Part shown: piece after piece, positions 9,639-18,316 of the stretch | Numbering within the stretch: position 1 is the first letter of the stretch | How the letters are laid out: each line of letters begins with the position of its first letter | Assembly (NCBI RefSeq): GCF_023674465.1 | Contig: NZ_CP098400.1 | Location: forward strand, 186,001 to 250,000 | Length of the DNA stretch: 64,000 bases | Reading direction: 5' to 3' | Source: Xiashengella succiniciproducens | GTDB taxonomy: Bacteria; Bacteroidota; Bacteroidia; Bacteroidales; Marinilabiliaceae | Notes under the pieces: generated by a model | The model's input: the letters and a program-made list of their open reading frames with translations, nothing else | What the model was told of the DNA's origin: nothing | Databases searched by the model: none | Program-made: the position numbers and the translations under genes

Positions 9639-9682
9639 AAAAATCCCATCCCTCAGAACTTGGTCTGAGGGATGGGATTTTT
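9639..9682. terminator. Bidirectional terminator between DUF2007 gene and efflux operon
   Basis: A perfect 19-bp stem (left arm AAAAATCCCATCCCTCAGA, right arm its exact complement) closes a 6-base loop. The A/T-rich base of the stem gives T tracts on both strands. It serves the plus-strand DUF2007 gene and the minus-strand cus operon. Confidence 0.92.
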
Positions 9683-9712
9683 ATTAGTTGGATTTGAATC
9701 CAATCCTTCCCA

Positions 9713-11437
9713 TTAATTACTCTTGTATTGGCAACAGGCAGGAAGTGCATTATATGCATCCATATCAGCAGGATGCAATTCGGTTTCATAACCTACGTCA
9801 GCTATTGTCCTGCTCACCTGTTCAAGTCCTGTTTTCTGCACATCAAGCTGCAGATGCAATTCTTTAGTATCCATATCCCACACGGCTGATTTGACACCGT
9901 CAACTCCCGATGCGGCAGTTTCAATATTTTCCTTACACATACCACAATTGCCTGAGACCTTAAGAACCAGATGTTGATTGTCCTGCCTGTGGTCTGAAGT
10001 ATTTGTCCGATTTTTAGGATCGGAATGAGATGCATTGTGATGTGATGTGTGCTCTCCATCATGATCTTTATGATCATGATGAGTTACAGAAGATGATGTG
10101 TGTTCCGAAGTAGCAGCATGACCTGAATGAACATCAGAGTGTGCGGCATGTCCATCATGTGCTGAGTGACCAACGTGAGCTTCAGGTATATTCACATTCA
10201 TCATACTTCTCTTTCCTGCAAGTTGAGCACTTGCATCAATGGAGAATACACCCTTGGTAGCTATTTCCTCTCCCTCACTGATACCTGACAGAACTACCCA
10301 GGCATCTCCCAGGGAAGGACCAAGTTCTATCTCCCTCAGCATAAATGCCGGAGTCTCAGTTTCCTGCTGCTTTACATAGACTATTGAGCGTTTGCCTGTC
10401 CACAGTACAGCTGAGGCAGGAACAATGATGTGACCTTCACTATTTTGCATTTTGGCCCGGACTGTTCCGTTGAGGTACATTCCCGGTTTTAGTTCTCCTC
10501 CCTGATTGCTTACATCTACCCTGACCTTTGAACTCCGGGTGTTTCCATCAACTACCGGTTCAATAAAGGAGATTTTTCCACTGAAGGTCTTGCCGGGCAG
10601 AGCCTGGGTCTGGAACTCCACATTATCTCCATTTTTGAGGAAGGGCAGATCCCCCTGATATGCATCAAACAAAGCCCAGACACTTGAGAGATCACTAACA
10701 GTAAATAGTGGGGTCCCTTTGTCAACATAGTCTCCCTGGTTGACATGCTTCCCGGTTACAATACCGTTGAAGTCAGCCCTGATTTCAATGTAGGGATTTG
10801 CTTTTCCGGCACTTTCGATAGCTTCTATCTGGCTCTTGTCAAGCTTCCAAAGGCTAAGTTTTGCCCTTGCTGCCTCAGCCAGCTCGGGAAACTCAGCCTC
10901 TCTCTTTACAGCTTCTAAGAGTTCCTGCTGAGCCCTTAGCAGTTCAGGTGAATAGATAAGAGCCAGCACTTGCCCTTCCTTTATTCTTTCACCGGTAAAA
11001 CTAACAAACAGCTTCTCTATCCTGCCACCGATATGGGCAACCTGTGATCTGGAGCTACGTTCGTCAGCTGCTATAGCACCGTATAGGTAAAGTGCTTTTT
11101 CAGCTTGCTGACGGCTCACTCTTGAAGTTTGAATACCTGCTAGAGCAATAGCTTCCTCTGAAAGCTGTATAGCCTCAGGATCTATTTCTGCAGATCCCCC
11201 ACTGCTCACCAGGGGGATAAGGTCCATAGCACAGAGTGGACACTTGCCGGGTTTGTCCTGTCGTATTTGGGGGTGCATCGAACAGGTCCAAACGGTTGCT
11301 TCTTCCGTGTGCTCATGCTGATGCCCTTCATGGGCCTTAGGTGCATTAAACAAGATACGGCCAAGTATCAATCCGACAAGTATCAAAAGGCCGTATGTGA
11401 TATATTTATTCCTGAATAACTTCTTTATATTTTCCAT
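9713..11437 (-). CDS. Heavy-metal efflux RND periplasmic adaptor (CusB-like) with HMBD and C-terminal HMA domains
   Basis: Membrane-fusion adaptor of 574 residues for a tripartite Cu/Ag-type efflux pump. A membrane anchor (about 12-30) is followed by a His-rich patch and a heavy-metal-binding domain with TCSMHPQIRQDKPGKCPLC. The usual lipoyl, beta-barrel and hairpin parts of CusB follow. A linker at about 418-488 is very rich in His (many HxGH and HHDH pairs). The C-terminal segment, about 489-560, is a heavy-metal-associated (HMA) domain with GNCGMCKENIE, and the tail contains a CC pair. Adaptors are usually about 400 residues; the additions give at least three metal-binding regions. It is the last gene of the operon, 11 bases after the TolC gene. 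Confidence 0.92.
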   Translation of the reverse strand: MENIKKLFRNKYITYGLLILVGLILGRILFNAPKAHEGHQHEHTEEATVWTCSMHPQIRQDKPGKCPLCAMDLIPLVSSGGSAEIDPEAIQLSEEAIALAGIQTSRVSRQQAEKALYLYGAIAADERSSRSQVAHIGGRIEKLFVSFTGERIKEGQVLALIYSPELLRAQQELLEAVKREAEFPELAEAARAKLSLWKLDKSQIEAIESAGKANPYIEIRADFNGIVTGKHVNQGDYVDKGTPLFTVSDLSSVWALFDAYQGDLPFLKNGDNVEFQTQALPGKTFSGKISFIEPVVDGNTRSSKVRVDVSNQGGELKPGMYLNGTVRAKMQNSEGHIIVPASAVLWTGKRSIVYVKQQETETPAFMLREIELGPSLGDAWVVLSGISEGEEIATKGVFSIDASAQLAGKRSMMNVNIPEAHVGHSAHDGHAAHSDVHSGHAATSEHTSSSVTHHDHKDHDGEHTSHHNASHSDPKNRTNTSDHRQDNQHLVLKVSGNCGMCKENIETAASGVDGVKSAVWDMDTKELHLQLDVQKTGLEQVSRTIADVGYETELHPADMDAYNALPACCQYKSN

Positions 11438-11448
11438 GGTAATGGCTT

Positions 11449-12726
11449 TTATTCATTAATCTCAAAATCGGATATCAGATTCTTTATAAGGGCTGCATTG
11501 ATGTTGTATTCAGCTGTTGCCTGGGCCTTTTGAAGCCTGAAGTTCAACAGCTCCCTTTGCATCTCCAGAAGCTGCCCAAGCTGGGTTGCTCCCGAACTAT
11601 AGTCAGTAAGCATCAGGCGGTAGGCGCTGAGTGCCAGCTGTTCCTGCTTATCAAGCAATCGTATCATCCGGGCTGCTTCCTGAAGATCGTGCCCGGCCAT
11701 ATAAAGTTCAGACTCCAGGTTGTTGATTGTGGCCTGGTACTGTTCTTTCCTTGCTTCCAGAAGGTGGGCGTTTGCTTCCTGCTGAGCCTTGTACTTATTG
11801 CGATAGATAGGCAATGTGACCGATAACATTGGCATTATCATATCATCTCCGTTCATATGGCCTACAGGTACATGCACCCCGGTTCTTTTGCCAATTACCG
11901 AATATTGAATACCAACACCCAGCATGGGATAGCCCATACGCTTATCCATCAGGGCTTTAGCCCTGATGCCATCCTCTTCCGCACTTATCATTCCGAGCAT
12001 TGGACTATTTGCCTTAGCTTTTTCTAACAAAAGAGGCAGTTCGGTTTCAATTTCCATAGTTTTAATACTGTCGGGAATAAACAAGCGGGTATCAGCAGGA
12101 CGGTTAAGCAATGCGTTGAACCTTGCCGTTTCAGCTTTCAGGGCCGAAACAGTATTCTCTATGCTGTTTTCTGCCTCTGCCAGTTCGATACGAATTCGCA
12201 GCACATCTGTCATGCCGGGTGATGACATCCCTTCATCGGACCTGAGTCCGGCAAGGGCAAGGTTTTCCAACTGGTGTAGGTAATCCCTGCTTTCCTGCAG
12301 AAAGGACAGTTGTCTTTTAAGTTGAAAGAGCCTGTACCAACTTGTATAGACTTGCAGAAATATTCTGTTCCTTGCTTCCCTGAATTGCTGAAAAGCCATC
12401 CTGGACATATGCATTGCCTCGGTGCGTGCAGCCTTATTGACTCCAAACCAGGGAAACATCTGCATCAGCGTAATATCGGCGATCTGACGTCCGTCGATGA
12501 TATCCATCGGTTGCAGGAAGAACCCTATCTCAAGTTGGGGATCAGGCAGTGCTCCTGCGGCATTGACCCTTCTGAGTGAAGCCTGGTAGCCAGCAAAGGC
12601 TGCCCTGACCTCCGGATTATTTTTGGCTGCAGTTGCAAGATACACACTGAGGGAATCCTCCTGTCCTGAAACTGCTACTCCTAACGTTAGGAGTAGAATT
12701 AGTATATTTATCCTAAAGACTCTCAT
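11449..12726 (-). CDS. TolC-family outer-membrane efflux protein (CusC-like)
   Basis: Outer-membrane channel component of the metal efflux pump, about 426 residues. The frame extends to 12780, but the ATG at 12726 is preferred. It starts a clear signal peptide (MRVFRINILILLLTLGVAVSG), is preceded by GGAGGAA at good spacing, and lies 4 bases after the CusA stop. The mature part shows the two-fold repeat of long amphipathic helices typical of TolC proteins, with periodic Ala/Glu/Leu stretches and the conserved YPMLGVGIQYS and PMLSVTLPIYRNKYKAQ strands. It sits between the pump and adaptor genes of one operon. Confidence 0.9.
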   Translation of the reverse strand: MRVFRINILILLLTLGVAVSGQEDSLSVYLATAAKNNPEVRAAFAGYQASLRRVNAAGALPDPQLEIGFFLQPMDIIDGRQIADITLMQMFPWFGVNKAARTEAMHMSRMAFQQFREARNRIFLQVYTSWYRLFQLKRQLSFLQESRDYLHQLENLALAGLRSDEGMSSPGMTDVLRIRIELAEAENSIENTVSALKAETARFNALLNRPADTRLFIPDSIKTMEIETELPLLLEKAKANSPMLGMISAEEDGIRAKALMDKRMGYPMLGVGIQYSVIGKRTGVHVPVGHMNGDDMIMPMLSVTLPIYRNKYKAQQEANAHLLEARKEQYQATINNLESELYMAGHDLQEAARMIRLLDKQEQLALSAYRLMLTDYSSGATQLGQLLEMQRELLNFRLQKAQATAEYNINAALIKNLISDFEINE

Positions 12727-12730
12727 AGCT

Positions 12731-15700
12731 TTATTCCTCCATTTTACTTTCAGGCTTTTCCTTCTTAAGGGCCCATTCACGCCACCAGCACTGGAAGATG
12801 GGCACTACAAACATGGTCATTGATTGTATCAGCATACCCCCAAAGGTTGGTATGGCCATGGGAACCATAATGTCCGAGCCCTTACCCGTAGAGGTGAGTA
12901 CCGGCAGTAGTGCTATCAGTGTGGTTGCCGTTGTCATTGCTGCAGGTCTTACACGTCTTAGTCCCGCATAAACTACAGCCTCCCTGATTTCATCCCTGGT
13001 TTGCGGGTTTCGTGCAAGGAAGGTCTCGTGAATATAAGTTCCCATCAGCACCCCGTCACTTGTTGATATACCAAAGAGAGCGATAAATCCGACCCATACG
13101 GCGATGCTGAGGTTGTAGCTCCTCATCTGCAGCATATCCCTTAGGTTTACCCCGCTTACTTCAAAGTTGAGAAACCAGGGTTGTCCGTACAGCCATAGGA
13201 GTATGAAACCTCCTGCAAAGGCAACAATAACACCTGAGAAGTGGATAAAGGAAGCAGTGACTGACCTGAACTGAAAATATAGTATTAGCAGTATCACAAG
13301 AAGGCTTAGCGGAATGATCAGCATCAACCTGCCTGCGGCCCTTGCCTGTTGTTCGTAGTTGCCTGCAAAACTGTAGGACACTCCGGGTGGGAGAGTTAGC
13401 TTACCTGAGGCAATCCTGGCTTTCAGGAATGCATCAGCCTCCTCTACCACGTCAACTTCTGCCCTTCCTTCTACCTTGTCGAATATCACATAGCCTATCA
13501 GGAAGGTATTTTCGCTTTGTATCATCTGTGCACCCCGGGTATATTCAATATCAGCTACCTCTCCCAGGGGGATCTGTACTCCTGCCGCCGTTGGTATCAG
13601 CAGCTTTTCCAGTTGACTGGGGTCTTCTCTGAGTTCACGTGGATACCTGATGCGAACCGGGTAGCGTTCTCTGCCTTCTACAGTTGTTGTAAGGGCCATC
13701 CCTCCAATAGCAGCACTGATAAGATCCTGCAATTCGGTCACCTGGATACCATAACGTGCCATCTCTCTGCGTTTGAGTGAGATCTCAATATAGGGGGCAC
13801 CAACAGCCCTGTCGTAGAAAACAGTCGATGGGAGTATTGCCGGCACCTCTTTTAGTGCAGCTTCGAGTAACCTGCCTCCTTCCTCAATAGCTTCGAGGTC
13901 GGGACCAGAGACCTTAAGTCCCATTGGGGCCCTCATTCCCGTTGAAAGCATCACGATCCGTGCATTAATTGGTTGAAGTTTGGGAGCTGAGGTAAGTCCC
14001 GGCAGGTGTGTCACATTTACGATTTCCTGCCAGATGTCATCCGGACTCTTTATCTCAGGTCTCCACTGTCTGAAATAGTTTCCTCTTTTGTGGGGAATCA
14101 GGCTGTCGGCAGGTATCACCCTGAAACCGTCCTGCTTTGGGTTGTAAACAGAACCACCTTTGAGGATGTACTCCCCATTACGGTTGACCTTGAAGCGTAC
14201 CGGGTGTCCATTTTCGTCAAGGATATATTCCGAACGATAGTTTATCACATTTTCAAACATCTGTGCAGGCGCAGGGTCCAGGGCTGAGTTGACCCTGCCC
14301 CATTTGCCTACTGTCATTTCAACCTCTGGAATTGCACTGATGCGCCTGTCTAACGCAGCAATCAGTTCCAGGTTCTGCTCCACCCCGGTATGTGGCATGG
14401 AAGTTGGCATCAATAAGAAAGAACCTTCATCAAATGCTGGCATAAACTCCTTGCCCATGCCTGGAAACCATCCCGATGGGGTCTGCCAGAAAGCAGTTTG
14501 CCTGATGTTTTTGAAGCCGGCGGCTTCAAAACCTCCGGCCACAAAGCCAAATACCTTGTCAAAACCCAGCCAGACAGTAAAGCCCAGCACAGTTGTTATC
14601 AATGGTATCATCATGAATTTCATCCTGTTGGCAAGGCACCACCGCAGGATCTTTTCATAATAGACAACCAGGCTCCAGAGCATTGCCAGTACCACTGAAA
14701 CAAGGAGCAGTACGACAAAGAGGTTGGCCATCATACCTTTGCCCGGTCCCAGGGGCAGCCACTGTGAGGTCAGGAGATAGACAGTTGCTGCAAGAGCTAT
14801 GGCTACGTTAATATAGAGTGGGATCTTATGGTTTTTCCATCGGGATGATAGTAGGTTGTTGGCTCCAAAAAGGCTTAGGGCAAGGAAGGGGACAGTTCCA
14901 CTTAGGATAAACAGCAGAAGACCTCCGGCTACAAGTATATAGTTGCCTGCTTTAAGCAACCTCTGTGAGGTAATCTTAATAGAAAACAGGTAATAGACAA
15001 TGGTTGGCAGTACTATCATGCCTATTATCAGAGCTGCTCCGAGTGAGAATGTTTTTGTGTAAGCCAGGGGCTTGAACAACTTCCCTTCCTGAGCTTCAAG
15101 GGCGAAGACGGGAAGAAAACTGACTATTGTAGTGAGCATGGCTGTCAGTACCGGAGCCGACACTTCCTTTACTCCTTCATAGATGACTGCAACCAGGGCC
15201 TTACCTCCTCTGGCGCCTTTGTTTTCAGACCTTTCAAGGTGTTTGATTATATTCTCAACGAATACTACCCCCACATCTATAACTACTCCGATAGCAATTG
15301 CAATACCTGACAGGGCAACAATATTTGCATCTACACCGGTCTTCTTCATTGCTATAAATGAGATTAGTACGGCAATGGGAAGCATACTTGAAATTGCGAT
15401 TGAGGCCCTAAGGTTGAGAACAAGGACAATAACAACAATAATGCTTATCAGAATTTCGTGGGTCAGGGCTTCCTCCAGAGTCCCTATGGTTTCGTGGATA
15501 AGACCAGATCTGTCGTAGAAAGGAACAATAGTAAGCTGGGAGACAGTTCCGTTGTCCAGTACCTTTTGAGGCAGGCCATGTTCGACCTCTTTGATCTTGT
15601 CCTTTATATTGTTAATTACCTCGAGGGGATTTGAACCATAGCGGGCTACTACAACCCCTCCGACAGCTTCGACACCTTCCTTGTCAAGGCCGCCTCTTCG

Positions 15701-16567
15701 AGGTTCCGGACCCAGATTGACCCGTGCGACATCTTTTATCCTGACAGGGACTCCCATATCAACCATCACAACTGCCTCTTCAATGTCAGCTACGCTTTTG
15801 ATATAGCCTAGTCCCCTGACAAGATATTCTGCTTTATTGATCTCAATAGTTCCTGCACCTATGTCGAGGTTGCTGTTTTGAACTGCCATCATAATCTCAG
15901 CAGCCGAAACATTATGTGCCTTCATTGCAGCAGGGTCAAGCTCTATCTGGTATTCCCTTACGAACCCTCCTATTGATGCTACCTCAGCAACACCATTGGC
16001 AGATGCAAGGGCATAGCGTACATGGTAGTCCTGGACGGCTCTTAGTTCATCAGGATCCCAACCTCCTACAGGTTTCCCTGTCCTTGGATCCCTGCCCTCG
16101 AGAGTGTACCAGAATATCTGTCCCAAAGCAGTGGCGTCAGGACCAAGACTGGGCTGGACCCCATCTGGCAGGGTACCTGGTGGCAGGGAGTTAAGCTTCT
16201 CAAGAATACGTGAGCGACTCCAGTAAAATTCAACATCGTCTTCGAAGATTATATAGATAAAGGACATACCGAACATAGATGTACTGCGGATGGTTCTTAC
16301 ACCTGGTATACCTAGGAGTGCAGTGGTAAGCGGATAGGTAATCTGATCCTGTATGTCTCTGGGTGAGCGCCCCATCCATTCTGTGGCAACTATCTGTTGG
16401 TTATCTCCGATATCGGGTATTGCATCGACAGGCACCGGGTCTCTCGGCAGAAGGCTTGTATGCCAGTTGAATGGCGCAGTTGACAGGCCCCAGAGAGTAA
16501 GTGCCATCAGCAGGATTACGGTTATTAGCCGGTTCTCCAAAAAATATTTGATTATCCTGTTTATCAT
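12731..16567 (-). CDS. Heavy-metal efflux RND pump (CusA/CzcA family)
   Basis: Inner-membrane proton-driven RND pump, 1278 residues, expected to export monovalent (Cu/Ag) or divalent metals. The N-terminal helix (MINRIIKYFLENRLITVILL) leads into the CusA signature VPVDAIPDIGDNQQIV. The proton-relay helix carries its acidic residue in GIAIAIGVVIDVGVVFVEN. The C-terminal half repeats the fold and ends with MTTATTLIALLPVLTSTGKGSDIMVPMA. It is about 230 residues longer than E. coli CusA. One insertion is a hydrophobic stretch after the first helical bundle; another is in the porter domain near ENVINYRSEYILDENG. The partners are the adaptor and TolC genes downstream. Confidence 0.95.
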   Translation of the reverse strand: MINRIIKYFLENRLITVILLMALTLWGLSTAPFNWHTSLLPRDPVPVDAIPDIGDNQQIVATEWMGRSPRDIQDQITYPLTTALLGIPGVRTIRSTSMFGMSFIYIIFEDDVEFYWSRSRILEKLNSLPPGTLPDGVQPSLGPDATALGQIFWYTLEGRDPRTGKPVGGWDPDELRAVQDYHVRYALASANGVAEVASIGGFVREYQIELDPAAMKAHNVSAAEIMMAVQNSNLDIGAGTIEINKAEYLVRGLGYIKSVADIEEAVVMVDMGVPVRIKDVARVNLGPEPRRGGLDKEGVEAVGGVVVARYGSNPLEVINNIKDKIKEVEHGLPQKVLDNGTVSQLTIVPFYDRSGLIHETIGTLEEALTHEILISIIVVIVLVLNLRASIAISSMLPIAVLISFIAMKKTGVDANIVALSGIAIAIGVVIDVGVVFVENIIKHLERSENKGARGGKALVAVIYEGVKEVSAPVLTAMLTTIVSFLPVFALEAQEGKLFKPLAYTKTFSLGAALIIGMIVLPTIVYYLFSIKITSQRLLKAGNYILVAGGLLLFILSGTVPFLALSLFGANNLLSSRWKNHKIPLYINVAIALAATVYLLTSQWLPLGPGKGMMANLFVVLLLVSVVLAMLWSLVVYYEKILRWCLANRMKFMMIPLITTVLGFTVWLGFDKVFGFVAGGFEAAGFKNIRQTAFWQTPSGWFPGMGKEFMPAFDEGSFLLMPTSMPHTGVEQNLELIAALDRRISAIPEVEMTVGKWGRVNSALDPAPAQMFENVINYRSEYILDENGHPVRFKVNRNGEYILKGGSVYNPKQDGFRVIPADSLIPHKRGNYFRQWRPEIKSPDDIWQEIVNVTHLPGLTSAPKLQPINARIVMLSTGMRAPMGLKVSGPDLEAIEEGGRLLEAALKEVPAILPSTVFYDRAVGAPYIEISLKRREMARYGIQVTELQDLISAAIGGMALTTTVEGRERYPVRIRYPRELREDPSQLEKLLIPTAAGVQIPLGEVADIEYTRGAQMIQSENTFLIGYVIFDKVEGRAEVDVVEEADAFLKARIASGKLTLPPGVSYSFAGNYEQQARAAGRLMLIIPLSLLVILLILYFQFRSVTASFIHFSGVIVAFAGGFILLWLYGQPWFLNFEVSGVNLRDMLQMRSYNLSIAVWVGFIALFGISTSDGVLMGTYIHETFLARNPQTRDEIREAVVYAGLRRVRPAAMTTATTLIALLPVLTSTGKGSDIMVPMAIPTFGGMLIQSMTMFVVPIFQCWWREWALKKEKPESKMEE

Positions 16568-16742
16568 GGCTTTATGATTAACTATTGCTATTAAACCAAT
16601 TAGAGTTCAGGCAGTTCTCGAAAACCACCTGAATTTTCAGCCTTACAAAGAGAAATTGCAACGCCTGGATCCGGAACACAAGAGATCTGGCCTTTTCAGG
16701 CTGATTACAATTTCCGGCTGAAGCTTGGAAAAAGCGATAGAA

Positions 16743-17210
16743 TCAATTACGGAAGACGCAGATATAGGTCAGAATATCTGCGTTGTTCAGATAGTGGTCT
16801 TTGGTAGTTGAACAATAAGAGAGTCCCCCCAAAGCATGTAGTCCCTGGACATTTGGAGCAAGAGCGGGGATAGGGCAGTTGGTGACTTGAATTTGTACCT
16901 TCTTAACTTCTGTAGAAGGTGACTTGACAGTCTGAAAAGTATCAGTTTCAATTATCAGGGTGCTGGTACTGCAGCACAGGGAATGATCCTCCATTACGGA
17001 GTGGCATAAGGCATCAGTTGCCTGTATGGGCTCTTTGGCATTGTCACAACAGTCAGTCTCACTTTTTTCGTGCCCCTCACAACATGTGCCATCATCAAGG
17101 TAAAGAGCCATATGGCTCAGTTCTCCCTCACAAAAATGCAAAGCAATAGCAGGCTGTACTGATACAGCCACAATAATTTGAAGGAAAAATATAGCTATTG
17201 CCTTTCTCAT
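16743..17210 (-). CDS. Cys-rich exported protein heading the metal efflux operon (HYC_CC_PP-like)
   Basis: Small predicted exported protein of 155 residues. The signal peptide spans about residues 1-23 (MRKAIAIFFLQIIVAVSVQPAIA). The mature part opens with LHFCEGEL and carries CC pairs in TCCEG, DCCDN and LCCST, plus scattered His and Asp. This resembles the Bacteroidota HYC_CC_PP family, small Cys-rich proteins often encoded beside metal efflux systems; the assignment rests on the motif pattern only. It is 175 bases upstream of CusA in the same orientation. That gap holds no convincing gene or terminator. A periplasmic metal-binding or sensing role is inferred. Confidence 0.65.
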   Translation of the reverse strand: MRKAIAIFFLQIIVAVSVQPAIALHFCEGELSHMALYLDDGTCCEGHEKSETDCCDNAKEPIQATDALCHSVMEDHSLCCSTSTLIIETDTFQTVKSPSTEVKKVQIQVTNCPIPALAPNVQGLHALGGLSYCSTTKDHYLNNADILTYICVFRN

Positions 17211-17271
17211 TACTCCATAACTCTGACTTATTGAACGTAATAAAATGGGAAAAGTTTGCCGGTAAAGATAT

Positions 17272-17301
17272 AAAAAAGACCGGGTTGTCGTCAGCCCGGT
17301 C
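17272..17301 (-). terminator. Terminator downstream of the degenerate aminotransferase-like gene
   Basis: On the minus strand, GACCGGG and CCCGGTC form a 7-bp GC-rich stem followed by six T. It separates the gene at 17351-18016 from the metal efflux operon, whose own promoter must lie between here and 17210. A near-match TATCTTTA -7 box is at 17263-17270 on the minus strand. Confidence 0.8.
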
Positions 17302-17350
17302 GTGATAAGTAAATTTTGGGTAATTGGATGGGTGCGATTTAAAGCTTACA

Positions 17351-18016
17351 TCAAGATACCATAGGTTCGATGATCGCGTTTCGTTTTCTCAAACAAAGCT
17401 GCCAGAATGCATGAAGATCAAGATTGAGCTTCCGTGAATTACCTTCAATACCAACCAGTTTGCTTCTCCTTGCCATAACAAAGGAACGCATATCGTCAAG
17501 ACTACCTATCATGAAGTCGATGGCACCCATAAATATATCGTTAATTCCCCTGGCGGTCTTGTCGCAGTTGACTATCAGGGTCATCCTGTTCCTTCTGACC
17601 AGACTCAGAATCCTGTCCAGTAAATTCAGATCACTGGCAAGTTCCTCGGGTTGGTTTATCAGCAGGTAGGCAACCGAACGCCTTGACGATATAAGGCTTT
17701 CCATTGTTCTTACATCATCATGTGACAGCGTATGTACTACAGCCTCGGGATGAAGGTTGTCAATTTCATGCGTGTGTTCCATTCTTTCAGGGTTAAGTAT
17801 AAGCAATTCCTTGTCCCAGGGGATAACGGAGGCCAATACCGACTCCAGAGCAAAATCTTTGCTCTTGTTGAAGAGTATTGGTTCGTAACCGGTAAGGTAG
17901 AACCTTGAACTATTGATCTCTTTTCTAGACCACATCTGGAGGACCTTGGCGTCCATTTCCTCTTCCATCAGCTCTCTGCCAAGTGAAAGATTTTGCATAA
18001 TGCCCGGCTTGTTCAT
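17351..18016 (-). CDS. Hypothetical protein resembling a truncated class V aminotransferase
   Basis: Protein of 221 residues that I do not recognise as a named family. Its middle resembles the large domain of fold-type I class V aminotransferases. LTGYEPILFNKSKDFALESVLASVIPWDKELLIL runs in two pieces like the cofactor-phosphate loop region. The later RMTLIVNCDKTARG then GAIDFMIGSLDDM parallels the family's Asp strand and Schiff-base region, where a Lys is expected; here the position reads SLDD, without Lys. The N-terminal and C-terminal small-domain parts are missing (family length about 360). If the resemblance is real, this is a non-catalytic relative. It lies alone between priA and the efflux operon and has its own terminator. 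Confidence 0.6.
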   Translation of the reverse strand: MNKPGIMQNLSLGRELMEEEMDAKVLQMWSRKEINSSRFYLTGYEPILFNKSKDFALESVLASVIPWDKELLILNPERMEHTHEIDNLHPEAVVHTLSHDDVRTMESLISSRRSVAYLLINQPEELASDLNLLDRILSLVRRNRMTLIVNCDKTARGINDIFMGAIDFMIGSLDDMRSFVMARRSKLVGIEGNSRKLNLDLHAFWQLCLRKRNAIIEPMVS

Positions 18017-18316
18017 TGAAATGCACGTATTAGCTGTCGGTTGAACACTTGAAACACACCTTAACTATTTCGTTTTGGGGTAAAATAGTTTATTGGGGCA
18101 TCTTAAATATCGCTACAGGTGTACGTTTGGGATACTCCTGCCTTACATGGGTATGACAATTCAATATACGGCTTCACGTATGCTGAAAGGCTCTCTTTTT
18201 ATGAAAGTTCTGATTTTTTCGGTCAATGCCTTTCTTTTTTGGATTACCGTTATTCGCGGCTGTATGTAGCAGGGTCCTCAGGGCAATTTGCTATCTTTAC
18301 GTATTGTTTGTAATAA
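18017..18316. other. 300-base intergenic region upstream of priA
   Basis: Divergent spacer between the aminotransferase-like gene (minus) and priA (plus). It is AT-rich and holds no convincing gene; a 64-codon GTG-initiated frame here has no recognisable features. A near-match to the -7 box (TATCTTTA, 18292-18299) lies just before priA. Confidence 0.5.

Noticed and set aside
16568-16742. Possible missing gene or regulator between the Cys-rich protein and CusA
   Set aside because: No frame with a start, ribosome-binding site or family character on either strand; no hairpin with a T tract.
18119-18313. 64-codon GTG-initiated frame upstream of priA
   Set aside because: No ribosome-binding site, no family character, and it lies in a divergent promoter region.
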